From the NCBI GenBank assembly GCA_965212075.1, contig OZ243043.1, positions 868,001 to 932,000 of the forward strand: a stretch of DNA of 64,000 nucleotides. Reading direction: 5' to 3'. The notes beneath the pieces are model-generated. The model searched no databases, had not been told where the DNA came from, and saw only the letters and a program-made list of their open reading frames with translations. Positions 8,983-17,259 of the stretch are shown one piece after another. A program made the translations under genes and the position numbers. Numbering within the stretch: the stretch's first letter is position 1; each line of letters opens with the position of its first letter. The DNA is from CBDBUR01 sp965212075 (lineage in GTDB: Bacteria; Pseudomonadota; Alphaproteobacteria; JAPOUT01; G958296285).

Positions 8983-9037
8983 ATAAACGTCTCCTTATGT
9001 TTGACAGATATTGCCGCGCTTTGATTTTCAAATGTTT

Positions 9038-9958
9038 TCATCTCAAACATGAAGCATCTTCCACAAGCCAACGGACAAGCATTTTCATATTCATCCCCGC
9101 ATGAGCGGCAATTTCTGGAACCAGTGACATATTGGTCATGCCGGGCTGCGTGTTGATCTCCAATAAGGCCAACTGATTCGTTTTTTTATCATAGCGAAAA
9201 TCGGCACGACTGACTCCCCTGCAACCTAAAATTTGATGCGCTTTGCATGCGATCGCTTTAACCTTTTCTGCAAACTCTTTGTTAACTTTTGCCGGAACTT
9301 GATGATCCGCGCCATTTTCATCATATTTTTGCGCATAATCGTAAAAACGTCCCTCTTGAGGAATGATTTCGGCAATGCCAAGAGCCCGATCGCCCAAAAC
9401 CGCGCAAGAAAATTCCTGTCCGGCAATATAGCGCTCTACGATCACTTGATCGCCAAAAGTCCAATCCGCTGCCAAAATTTCTTGCGGCGGCGCGTTGCTG
9501 CCTTCCGCAACAATGAACACACCGACGCTCGAGCCTTGCGCGAGCGGCTTGATCACATAAGGCGGCGGCAAAACATGATCGCGCGCTGCCTGTGTGCGAT
9601 CCACGACGACGCTCTCGGCAATCGGCAGGCCGGCTTGGGCAAAAATAATTTTGGACTTCTCCTTATCCATCGCCAGCGCCGATGCCAAAACCCCCGAATG
9701 GGTATAAGGCAAACCCATCGATTCAAACAGACCTTGAACACGGCCATCTTCGCCCCACTGGCCGTGCAGCGCATTGAACACAACATCAGGGCGCACTTGC
9801 GCAAGCTGTGCAGGAAGATCATATCCGGCATCAATTTCAGTCACTTGATGCCCGTCTGCGCGCAGAGCCTCTGCACAACATGCGCCGCTCAGAAGCGAAA
9901 TTTCGCGCTCGGCTGAGACTCCGCCCATCACAACAGCAATATGAGATGCAGCGCTCAT
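9038..9958 (-). CDS. ddl: D-alanine--D-alanine ligase
   Basis: Makes the D-Ala-D-Ala dipeptide later added by MurF. ATP-grasp features are present: GGVSAEREISLLSG at the N terminus, the glycine-rich PLAQGSSVGVFIV loop, the metal-binding EINTQPGMTNMSLVPEIAA segment and SRADFRYD. The start at MSAASHIAVVMGG is chosen because it is preceded by GGGAGAGGCAAG and gives a 4-bp ATGA overlap with murB; it leaves 306 residues, normal for Ddl. The order murC-murB-ddl is canonical, but ftsQ and ftsA should follow ddl and do not. Confidence 0.95.
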   Translation of the reverse strand: MSAASHIAVVMGGVSAEREISLLSGACCAEALRADGHQVTEIDAGYDLPAQLAQVRPDVVFNALHGQWGEDGRVQGLFESMGLPYTHSGVLASALAMDKEKSKIIFAQAGLPIAESVVVDRTQAARDHVLPPPYVIKPLAQGSSVGVFIVAEGSNAPPQEILAADWTFGDQVIVERYIAGQEFSCAVLGDRALGIAEIIPQEGRFYDYAQKYDENGADHQVPAKVNKEFAEKVKAIACKAHQILGCRGVSRADFRYDKKTNQLALLEINTQPGMTNMSLVPEIAAHAGMNMKMLVRWLVEDASCLR

Positions 9959-10908
9959 CTTGCCTCTCCCACACGGCGGATTTCCCATTCAAGCATGATG
10001 CCGGTGCGCTCGGCGACGCGGCGGCGAATCTCTTCGCCCAGCCTTTCAATGTCGGCGGCGCTGGCCCGTCCGCCATTGACCAGAAAATTGCAATGTTTGT
10101 CGCAAACATAGGCATCGCCGCATGACAGATCACGACAGCCCGCCTGCTCAATTAACTGCCACGCTTTTTGATCCTCCGCACCTTTAGGATTCTTAACGGG
10201 ATTTTTAGCAGGATTCTTGAACGTGCTGCCGCCGGTGCGCGCGCCCGCAGGCTGGCTGGCTTGGCGCTCGGCAACAATCTGCTCCATGCGCGCTTTGATC
10301 TGCGCGCGGTCGCCCTTCTCTCCTTTAAAGGCGGCCTCAATGACAATATATCGCTGGGATGTGCCGGAAGATATAGACAATATAATCGACTGCCGATAGC
10401 CGAACGCCATATCTTTGCCGGTCAAAAGATGTTCTGCGCCGCTTCGGTCTAGGGCTTTGGCCTCCACAAAGATGTCTGCGGTTGCGCGGTCATAAGCGCC
10501 CGCATTCATCGCAACGCAGCCGCCCATGCTGCCCGGAATGCCGCGCAAAAACTCAAAACCGGTGAGCCCGTCTTCCGCCGCTCTTTGCGCGAGCTGCCGC
10601 GCAGGCAAAGCAGGTCCGGCTGTGATGTTTTGGCTTTTAACCTCGACACCCGCAAACGCCTTGCCGAGAATGATCACCGCGCCGCGCACACCGCCATCGC
10701 GCACGAGCATGTTAGAGCCCGCGCCCATCACCAAGATTGGAATCTTCTCATCGCAGTTTTTGAGAAACAGAGCGAGATCATCTTTGTCTTTAGGCTCAAA
10801 CAGAAGATCGGCGCGGCCTCCGGCGCGGAACCAAGTGCGCGCGCCCAGATCGGCATTGGGCGTCAAAGCGCCGCGCAGCCCTGAAGCAAGTGCGTCAAAC
10901 CGGCTCAT
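9955..10908 (-). CDS. murB: UDP-N-acetylenolpyruvoylglucosamine reductase MurB
   Basis: The flavoenzyme that reduces the enolpyruvyl group to make UDP-MurNAc. The FAD-binding segment is clear (ILVMGAGSNMLVRDGGVRG; GIPGSMGGCVAMNAGAY). The catalytic Ser lies in GGSTFKNP. Directly after this motif is a 12-bp DNA repeat, so the protein reads FKNPAKNPVKNPKG, a duplicated KNP next to the active-site strand. A C-terminal VNGGRASAADIERL matches the family. The start at 10908 overlaps the murC stop (ATGA) and has AAGGAGG upstream; about 317 residues. Confidence 0.95.
   Translation of the reverse strand: MSRFDALASGLRGALTPNADLGARTWFRAGGRADLLFEPKDKDDLALFLKNCDEKIPILVMGAGSNMLVRDGGVRGAVIILGKAFAGVEVKSQNITAGPALPARQLAQRAAEDGLTGFEFLRGIPGSMGGCVAMNAGAYDRATADIFVEAKALDRSGAEHLLTGKDMAFGYRQSIILSISSGTSQRYIVIEAAFKGEKGDRAQIKARMEQIVAERQASQPAGARTGGSTFKNPAKNPVKNPKGAEDQKAWQLIEQAGCRDLSCGDAYVCDKHCNFLVNGGRASAADIERLGEEIRRRVAERTGIMLEWEIRRVGEAR
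10186..10221 (-). repeat. 12-bp tandem repeat (x3) inside murB
   Basis: Units AGGATTCTTAAC, GGGATTTTTAGC and AGGATTCTTGAA encode KNP-x three times. The first copy belongs to the conserved GSTFKNP active-site motif, the others are insertions not expected in MurB. Confidence 0.85.
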
Positions 10909-12332
10909 GAGACCTCCTTCATCGCCAAGCTCTGCATCCACGCGCCGATGGAGCCCGCGCCCATCGCAACAACAATGTCGCCCGCGCGCGCATTTTGCTC
11001 AATCAAAGGAAAAATATCACCCGCGCCATCAATCGCGATCACCTGCCGAGAGCCATGATGTCCATGTTTGACCAGCGCGTTAATGAAGCTGTCGCGGTTG
11101 ATGCCTGCAATCTCGCTTTCTCCCGCCGCATGAACCGGCGCGACCGCGATAATGTCGGCATCATCAAAACAGGCAGTGAATTCAGCAAACAGATCGCGCA
11201 GCCGCGTATAGCGATGAGGCTGAACGATCGCGATCACCTGCCCTTGCGTCAAGCCGCGCGCGGTCTGCAGCACGGCTTTGATCTCGGTCGGATGATGCGC
11301 ATAATCGTCATAAATCGCGATGCCGCCCTTGCGGCTGATCAAAGAAAAGCGCCGCGCAACACCCGCAAAGTTTTCAAGCGCGGCATGAATGATAGCGGGT
11401 TCAATGCCCAGCTCAAGCGCCACCGCAATCGCCGCGAGCGCATTTTGCACATTATGCCGCCCGGGCAGAGGCAATCTAGTTTCAAACTGCTGCGCTTGGC
11501 CTCCCGCTGGATCAATGTGATTGACTTTGATCGCCGCGCTTGTTTCGCCCTTGTCTTTGATTTCTCCATTGATTTCTAACGCCGAAACCATCGCTTCCGG
11601 CGAGAAGCCGTAGGAAACCAGACGCCGCGAGCCAAGCTGCATCAGCTGTGCGGCCTCGCTGTGGTCAATGCAAATCGCCGCAAAGCTGTCAAAAGGAATT
11701 TTCTCAACAAAAGCGCGGAACGCCGCGCGCAGCGTGTCAAAGTCGCCATAATGATCAATATGTTCGCGGTCAATGTTCGTGACCACCGCAATCGTCGCCG
11801 GAAGCCGAACAAAGCTGCCATCGGACTCATCGGCCTCAACGACCATCCATTCACTCTCGCCCTTGCGCGCATTGGCGCCATAGGCGTTGATGATGCCGCC
11901 ATTGATGACCGTCGGATCATAACCGGCTTTATCCAGCACCGCGGCAATCAGCGAGGTCGTCGTCGTCTTGCCATGCGCGCCCGCCACCACAATAGATTTC
12001 TTGAACCGCATCAGCTCCGCGAGCATGTCCGCGCGGCGCAGCACCGGAATGTGCCGCCGCCGCGCCGCCGCCAGCTCGACATTGTCTTCGCCAATCGCCG
12101 ACGACACGACGATCGTCTTCGCAGCGTCGAGGTGCTCCTCGTTATGGCCGATAAAAATTTTGACCCCCAAAGCCTCCAGCCGCCGCGCATTGCCGCCCGC
12201 CGCCATATCGCTGCCCTGAACCTGATAGCCCAGATTATGCATCACTTCAGCGATGCCGCTCATGCCGATGCCGCCAATGCCAATAAAATGGACAATGCCT
12301 CTATTCTTGATTTTGTTTTTAGGCGCGTTCAT
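10905..12332 (-). CDS. murC: UDP-N-acetylmuramate--L-alanine ligase MurC
   Basis: Adds L-Ala to UDP-MurNAc, the first of the Mur ligases. 475 residues with the N-terminal Rossmann motif HFIGIGGIGMSGIAE, the ATP P-loop AGAHGKTTTTSLIAA, the metal/carbamyl-Lys region and the C-terminal IYDDYAHHPTEIKAVL signature. Its start overlaps the murDG stop by 4 bp and its stop overlaps murB, so translation is probably coupled through the operon. In the canonical cluster murG precedes murC; here the MurG domain of the fusion does. Confidence 0.96.
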   Translation of the reverse strand: MNAPKNKIKNRGIVHFIGIGGIGMSGIAEVMHNLGYQVQGSDMAAGGNARRLEALGVKIFIGHNEEHLDAAKTIVVSSAIGEDNVELAAARRRHIPVLRRADMLAELMRFKKSIVVAGAHGKTTTTSLIAAVLDKAGYDPTVINGGIINAYGANARKGESEWMVVEADESDGSFVRLPATIAVVTNIDREHIDHYGDFDTLRAAFRAFVEKIPFDSFAAICIDHSEAAQLMQLGSRRLVSYGFSPEAMVSALEINGEIKDKGETSAAIKVNHIDPAGGQAQQFETRLPLPGRHNVQNALAAIAVALELGIEPAIIHAALENFAGVARRFSLISRKGGIAIYDDYAHHPTEIKAVLQTARGLTQGQVIAIVQPHRYTRLRDLFAEFTACFDDADIIAVAPVHAAGESEIAGINRDSFINALVKHGHHGSRQVIAIDGAGDIFPLIEQNARAGDIVVAMGAGSIGAWMQSLAMKEVS

Positions 12333-14770
12333 AAACAGCCCTCGACGAAATCGGCAAGCCGCGCCGCCGCATCAAGTGCGCGCATCTTTTTGGCCTGAGC
12401 GCGCGCCGCTTTGGCCGCGCCTGTCAAAGCGGCAAAATTATGGTCGGCGTCAATCAGCGACTCAATCTGCCGCGCGAGCGTCTCAGGGGTCAGTTCCTCC
12501 TCTGCGATCACCCACGCAGCGCCCGACGCCGCAAAAGAGCGCGCATTGGCCATCTGCTCATGCGCCACCGCGCCGGTGATCGGCACGAGAATCGCCGGAC
12601 GCCCCAGCACCGCCAGCTCGCTGATCGTCGACGCGCCCGCCCGCGCAATCACCAAATGCGCCTGCGCCATGCGCAGCGGCAGATCATCAAAAAAAGGTGC
12701 GAGCTCCACGTCTATGCTGGCTTTCCGGTAAATCGCCAGCACCTGATCCCGATGAGCGCGGCTGTCCGGCCTGAATTGCTGCATGATGCGAATCTTGCGC
12801 CCCGTATGCGCCACCAAAGACAGCGCCTGCGGCACGATCTCATCAAAAACTTTCGCGCCTTGACTGCCCGCAAAAATCATCAAAAGAAAAGGCTCTTTTG
12901 TATTCGGCAAAAGATAAGGCAGACCCGACAGACGCCCGATGTCAGAGCGCACTGGATTGCCCGTCCATTGTAGTGATGCCGTGAACTTTTTTTGGCGTTT
13001 TTCTTTTAGAGGAAACGAAGTCGCAACGCCGCGCGCAAACTTCATCATCAAACGATTAGCACGCCCCAAAGCAGCGCCCGGCTCGTGAATCAAAATCTTC
13101 ATGCGCAGCAAAATCGCCGCGAGCAAAGGCGGCAAAGACGGATAGCCGCCAAAACCCATCACCACTTTGACGGGTGCACGCAAAACCAGCAAAGTCCATA
13201 ATAAAATCCACAAAGATTGCAGCGCACCTAGCCCGATCCAAAAAACCGCAGCTAAGCGAGCGCGCGGCGCGCGTCCGGCAATCGGCGCTGAAGAAATATG
13301 ATAAACCCGATCCCATAAAGTGCGATCAATCAAAGGCAAAACACGGCGATCGGTCATCAAAATACATTGAAATCCGCGATGGCGCAATTCTTGCGCCAAA
13401 CTCTCAGCCGGAAACAGACCCCCGCCCGTGCCGCCCGCCGCCATGAACACCACGCCTCGGGAACTTTGTTCGCGCACATAAGTTCCAAAAGCACGGCCTC
13501 GTGCGGTAAAATCCGTGAAGGCGTCAAAAGACGCGCAGGCCGGAGATAATAAAACAACGCCCCGCCCCGCTTTTTGCCCTTCTTTTTGCGCATCCTCTCC
13601 AGCGTGGTGAACGGCTTCGCGCAGAGTTTCGTATTTTGTCCACGCGAGGCGATCGCCCAGAAAATCGCCCAGCACATCGCGCGCCGCGCCAAAAAGATAG
13701 GCATGGCGAACAAAACGCAATCTGCGCCGCAGAGCCTCAAAGCCTTCCGCTTTGGCCGCGCCGCCAGCAAGCCAATAAATATCACGATAGGCGCCGAGCG
13801 CCTCACATGCCGCTTCGGCATTGGTCGCCTTGCTGTCATTGATGTAGCGCACCGCGCCGATCTGGGCGATCTCCTCGCGGCGATGGGCGAGCGGGGTGAA
13901 GCTGTCGAGAGCCGTCTTGAACAGGCTCTCGCTGACATTCATCGCGCGCGCGACCGCCCATGCGGCAGCAGCATTTTGGCGAGACTGGCCGCGCACCGCC
14001 TTCGTCAAGGCAATATCCTCAGGCAGCCGGATGATTTTCGGGCGGCGCGCTTTTGCTTTCAACTGCGCCACGAGTTTGCGGCCAAAAACATCCTCTGTGC
14101 TGATGATCGCTACGCCATTTTTGCCAAGCTGCGAAAACAGCCGCGCTTTGGCGGCGGCATAATTTTCCAAAGAGCCATGGCGGTCGGTGTGATCGGGAGA
14201 GACATTCAACTGAACCGCGATGGACGGCGTGAATTTTTGCAAATGATTGGCTTGGTAAGAGGAAACTTCCAAAACATAAATACGCGATGCCTTCAAGGGC
14301 GCGAGCGCAAGAACCGGAATGCCGATATTGCCGCCCAGCTGAACGTCATATCCGGCGATCTGCAAAATATGCGCGACCAATTTTGTGACTGTGGATTTGC
14401 CATTGGTGCCGGTGATCGCAATGAGCGGCGGCCTCTGCATCGGCGGCAGCGCGCGGGCGGCGCGGCCAAAGAGTTCAACATCGCCCGTGATCTCCGTTTT
14501 CAACAGGCGCGCTTGTCTGATCAGATCGTGGCGTTCGTCAATCCCCGGCGAGGGCACGAGCAGATCAATGCCGCACCAATCTTCGTGATCGGGGGGAAAT
14601 AATTTGAACGGCGCGGTGTGCGGCCTTTGCTGGCGGCGGACTTCTTTTGAATCATCCCACGCAATCACTTGCGCGCCGCCTGCACTGAGCGCGTCAATGG
14701 TCGCACATCCCGTGCGCCCCAAGCCCAAAACGCCTACCTGCTTATCTTTATAAAAATCAATCGCGATCAT
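12329..14770 (-). CDS. murD-murG: MurD-MurG fusion (UDP-MurNAc-L-Ala:D-Glu ligase fused to lipid II GlcNAc transferase)
   Basis: A single open frame of 813 residues. Residues 1-434 are MurD: Rossmann GLGRTG, P-loop ITGTNGKSTVTK (119-130), EVSSYQ, DHTDRHGSLENY, HRREEI, YINDSKATN and the C-terminal LLSPACASFDAF. Residues about 437-813 are MurG: AAGGTGG-GLFPA (445-455), GFGGYPS, IHEPGAALGRANR, GNPVRSD, AGSQGA, FFDDLPLRMAQAHLVIARAGAS and E718/Q739 of the sugar-nucleotide site. The domains are joined by only a few residues (EQSSRG). ftsW, which normally separates the two genes, is missing. Two MurG positions usually conserved are changed: the His of GGTGGH is Gly451, and the Asn of HEQN is Gly565. 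Residues about 509-533 are unusually hydrophobic and may strengthen membrane contact. The D-Glu ligase acts in the cytosol and MurG at the inner membrane face, so the fusion may be membrane-peripheral. Confidence 0.93.
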   Translation of the reverse strand: MIAIDFYKDKQVGVLGLGRTGCATIDALSAGGAQVIAWDDSKEVRRQQRPHTAPFKLFPPDHEDWCGIDLLVPSPGIDERHDLIRQARLLKTEITGDVELFGRAARALPPMQRPPLIAITGTNGKSTVTKLVAHILQIAGYDVQLGGNIGIPVLALAPLKASRIYVLEVSSYQANHLQKFTPSIAVQLNVSPDHTDRHGSLENYAAAKARLFSQLGKNGVAIISTEDVFGRKLVAQLKAKARRPKIIRLPEDIALTKAVRGQSRQNAAAAWAVARAMNVSESLFKTALDSFTPLAHRREEIAQIGAVRYINDSKATNAEAACEALGAYRDIYWLAGGAAKAEGFEALRRRLRFVRHAYLFGAARDVLGDFLGDRLAWTKYETLREAVHHAGEDAQKEGQKAGRGVVLLSPACASFDAFTDFTARGRAFGTYVREQSSRGVVFMAAGGTGGGLFPAESLAQELRHRGFQCILMTDRRVLPLIDRTLWDRVYHISSAPIAGRAPRARLAAVFWIGLGALQSLWILLWTLLVLRAPVKVVMGFGGYPSLPPLLAAILLRMKILIHEPGAALGRANRLMMKFARGVATSFPLKEKRQKKFTASLQWTGNPVRSDIGRLSGLPYLLPNTKEPFLLMIFAGSQGAKVFDEIVPQALSLVAHTGRKIRIMQQFRPDSRAHRDQVLAIYRKASIDVELAPFFDDLPLRMAQAHLVIARAGASTISELAVLGRPAILVPITGAVAHEQMANARSFAASGAAWVIAEEELTPETLARQIESLIDADHNFAALTGAAKAARAQAKKMRALDAAARLADFVEGCL

Positions 14771-14793
14771 CTATCTCAGCCATCTATCTCAGC
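14768..14793. repeat. perfect 13-bp tandem duplication at the mraY/murDG junction
   Basis: CATCTATCTCAGC occurs twice in direct succession (14768-14780 and 14781-14793). One copy contains the start codon complement of the murD-murG gene and the other the mraY stop codon, so the duplication enlarged the gene gap by 13 bp. Confidence 0.9.
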
Positions 14794-15866
14794 TTGAGCG
14801 TCGCAAGCCCGATCAATGCGAGAACAAAGGAAATAATCCACATGCGAATGACGATCGTCGACTCGCTCCACCCCTTTTTTTCCAGATGATGATGAAACGG
14901 CGCCATCAAAAAAACACGCTTGCCGGTCAATTTGAATGACGCCACTTGAATGATCACCGACAAGGTTTCAATGACAAACAGGCCGCCGATCACCACAAGC
15001 ACCAGCTCATGCTTGGTCGCAATGCTAATCGCGCCCAGCGCCGCACCGAGCGCCAGCGCGCCGGTGTCGCCCATAAAAATCCGCGCCGGCGGCGCGTTGA
15101 ACCATAAAAACCCCAGCCCCGCGCCGATGATCGCGCCGCATAACACCGCCAGCTCGCCCGTGCCGCGCACATAATGAACGTGCAAATAATCGGCAAACAC
15201 CGCATTGCCGATCAAATAGGCGATCAGGCCAAAGCTCGCCGCCGCGATCATCACCGGCACGATCGCCAGCCCATCAAGGCCGTCGGTCAAATTGACCGCA
15301 TTGGATGACCCGACAATCACAAGCAAAACAAACAGCGGAAAAAAAAGACCCAGCGGCACCAAAATATCCTTGAAAAACGGCACGGCGAGCATCAGTGCAT
15401 TGTCGCCGCCGACCATCATAAATCCATAAGCCGCCGCCAGCGCCAGCGCCGCTTCCAAAACCAGCCGCAGCCGCCCCGATATGCCCTTTGAGCTGTTGCT
15501 CGAAATTTTCAGCGCATCGTCAATCAGACCTAGCAGCCCAAAGCCCAATGTCAGCGGCAGGATGATCATAATGAAAGAATTGCTCAAATCCGCCCAGATC
15601 AACACCGACAGACTCAGCGCCGTCAAAATCATCAGCCCGCCCATTGTCGGCGTGCCGGCCTTTTCAAGAATATGATGCTCCGGCCCGTCATCGCGGATCG
15701 GCTGCCGGAGCTGGCGCGCCCCTAGCCACTTGATCAAATAAGGCCCGATCACAAAACTGATCAGCAGCGCCGTCATGATCGCCGCACCGGTGCGCGTCGT
15801 CAAATAGCGAAACAGATTAAAAAATGCGGAGCTGTCAATCCAGTCTCCGAGAAACCATAAAATCAT
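14784..15866 (-). CDS. mraY: phospho-MurNAc-pentapeptide transferase MraY
   Basis: The integral membrane enzyme that transfers phospho-MurNAc-pentapeptide to undecaprenyl phosphate, forming lipid I. 360 residues with about ten hydrophobic segments. Signature motifs: GTPTMGGLMIL, GFGLLGLIDDALKI (the Asp-rich motif), NAVNLTDGLDGLAI, GFLWFNAPPARIFMGDTGALALG and MAPFHHHLEKKGW. It starts inside the end of murF (4-bp overlap) and ends 13 bp before the murD-murG gene. Confidence 0.97.
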   Translation of the reverse strand: MILWFLGDWIDSSAFFNLFRYLTTRTGAAIMTALLISFVIGPYLIKWLGARQLRQPIRDDGPEHHILEKAGTPTMGGLMILTALSLSVLIWADLSNSFIMIILPLTLGFGLLGLIDDALKISSNSSKGISGRLRLVLEAALALAAAYGFMMVGGDNALMLAVPFFKDILVPLGLFFPLFVLLVIVGSSNAVNLTDGLDGLAIVPVMIAAASFGLIAYLIGNAVFADYLHVHYVRGTGELAVLCGAIIGAGLGFLWFNAPPARIFMGDTGALALGAALGAISIATKHELVLVVIGGLFVIETLSVIIQVASFKLTGKRVFLMAPFHHHLEKKGWSESTIVIRMWIISFVLALIGLATLKLR

Positions 15867-17257
15867 GACATATCCTTCAGCGCGGCAACAATCCGATCAA
15901 GCCCCGCCGCATGTGAGCCTTTGACCATCACAATATCACCGCCCGCGCCCGCGCTTAATGTTGTTTTCAACATATTCAAAAGTCCTTCCGGCGCGGCTGC
16001 ATAGCCACCACGCAAAGATTTTGGCAAAATATCATAGAGATATTTCACCTGTTCACCGCAGGCAAAAACGACATCAACCTTTGCCTGCAGCAAAGGTTTC
16101 AGCAAGGCTTGATGCAAATCCACGCTGGCATCTCCTAATTCGTGCATATCGCCGAGAACTGCGATGCGGCGGCCACGCGTCTCATGGTTGGCGAGCGCTT
16201 CAAAAGCCGCGCGCATTGACGCCGGATTGGCATTATAGCTTTCATCAATCAAAATGACGCTCGCACCATTAACGCTGATTTTCGCGCGCGCGCCGCGTCC
16301 GGCGGCAGGGCGGTAAGCACCCAGCCGCATGGCCGCCGCCTCAACGTCGCCGCCCAAAAGATGCACCGCGCCCAATATCGCCAGAGCGTTAAGTGCGAGC
16401 GCGCGCACCGGCATAAATAAATCAAAGGCTAGTTCGCGCTCAAAAACGCGCGCGCGCACCTCAGCACCTCCCTGATGGCAGCTCATCTCCAGCAGCCGGA
16501 CATCGCTCTGCGCATCGGTGCCAAAACTCGCCAGCCGCCCGACTTTCTTTTGAGCAGCGCGCTGGGATAAAAAATCATAAAAGGCGCTGTCGCGGTTGAG
16601 CACCGCGCCGCCGCCCTCCTTCAAGCCGTCAAAAATTTCTGCCTTCGCTTCGGCGATCTCGTCCAATGTCTTGAAGAAAGCCAGATGAGCCTCGGCGATC
16701 TGCGTGATGATCACAAGATCAGGCTTCACCAAGCGCGCGAGCGGCGTGATCTCTCCGGCGTGGTTCATGCCGATCTCAAAAATGCCAAAATCGCTGTCGG
16801 CGGGCATGCGCGCAAGGGCCAGCGGCACGCCCCAATGATTGTTCAATGACTGAAGTGCTGCATGAACAAAAACATTGTTGGCGGCCAAAGCCAGCGCCAA
16901 TCCATCCTTGACGCCGGTCTTGCCGACTGATCCGGTGATCGCCGCGATTTTGGCGGTTTTCACGCGCCGCCGCGCAGCGCGGCCGAGCGCCACTAGCGCC
17001 TGATGGCTGTCTTTGACTTGAATCGTCGCGCCAGACGCGCGCTCGCCACGCTCAACCAAAGCCGCCGCCGCACCCTTTTTGAACGCCGCCTCAACAAAAT
17101 CATGGCCATCATGATGCGGCCCCTTGATCGCAATGAACAGATCGCCCGATGAAAGCGCGCGGCTATCTATGGAAACGCCCGAAGCCACCCAAGGCGGAGC
17201 TGCGGATATTCCTCCTGTGGCTGCGATCACATCTTCAGAGCGCCACAAAGTCTGCAT
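15863..17257 (-). CDS. murF: UDP-MurNAc-tripeptide--D-Ala-D-Ala ligase MurF
   Basis: Adds D-Ala-D-Ala to finish the UDP-MurNAc pentapeptide. 464 residues: N-terminal substrate domain (GVSIDSRALSSGDLFIAIKG), P-loop AITGSVGKTGVKD, EIGMNHAGEI and the C-terminal DESYNANPASMRAAFEAL motif. The P-loop reads GSVGKTG rather than the more usual GSNGKTT or GSVGKTS, a mild deviation. It is separated from murE by 2 bp and overlaps mraY. Confidence 0.95.
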   Translation of the reverse strand: MQTLWRSEDVIAATGGISAAPPWVASGVSIDSRALSSGDLFIAIKGPHHDGHDFVEAAFKKGAAAALVERGERASGATIQVKDSHQALVALGRAARRRVKTAKIAAITGSVGKTGVKDGLALALAANNVFVHAALQSLNNHWGVPLALARMPADSDFGIFEIGMNHAGEITPLARLVKPDLVIITQIAEAHLAFFKTLDEIAEAKAEIFDGLKEGGGAVLNRDSAFYDFLSQRAAQKKVGRLASFGTDAQSDVRLLEMSCHQGGAEVRARVFERELAFDLFMPVRALALNALAILGAVHLLGGDVEAAAMRLGAYRPAAGRGARAKISVNGASVILIDESYNANPASMRAAFEALANHETRGRRIAVLGDMHELGDASVDLHQALLKPLLQAKVDVVFACGEQVKYLYDILPKSLRGGYAAAPEGLLNMLKTTLSAGAGGDIVMVKGSHAAGLDRIVAALKDMS

Positions 17258-17259
17258 GA

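Noticed and set aside
13574..14602. A long plus-strand open frame (342 codons) opposite the MurD half
   Set aside because: Basic, Arg-rich low-complexity translation typical of antisense to a GC-rich gene; the minus strand encodes clear MurD motifs.
12329..14770. Fusion produced by a sequencing error removing a stop codon
   Set aside because: The whole ftsW gene is missing, MurD ends with its normal motif and MurG begins within a few residues; a single base error cannot produce this, though read support should be checked.
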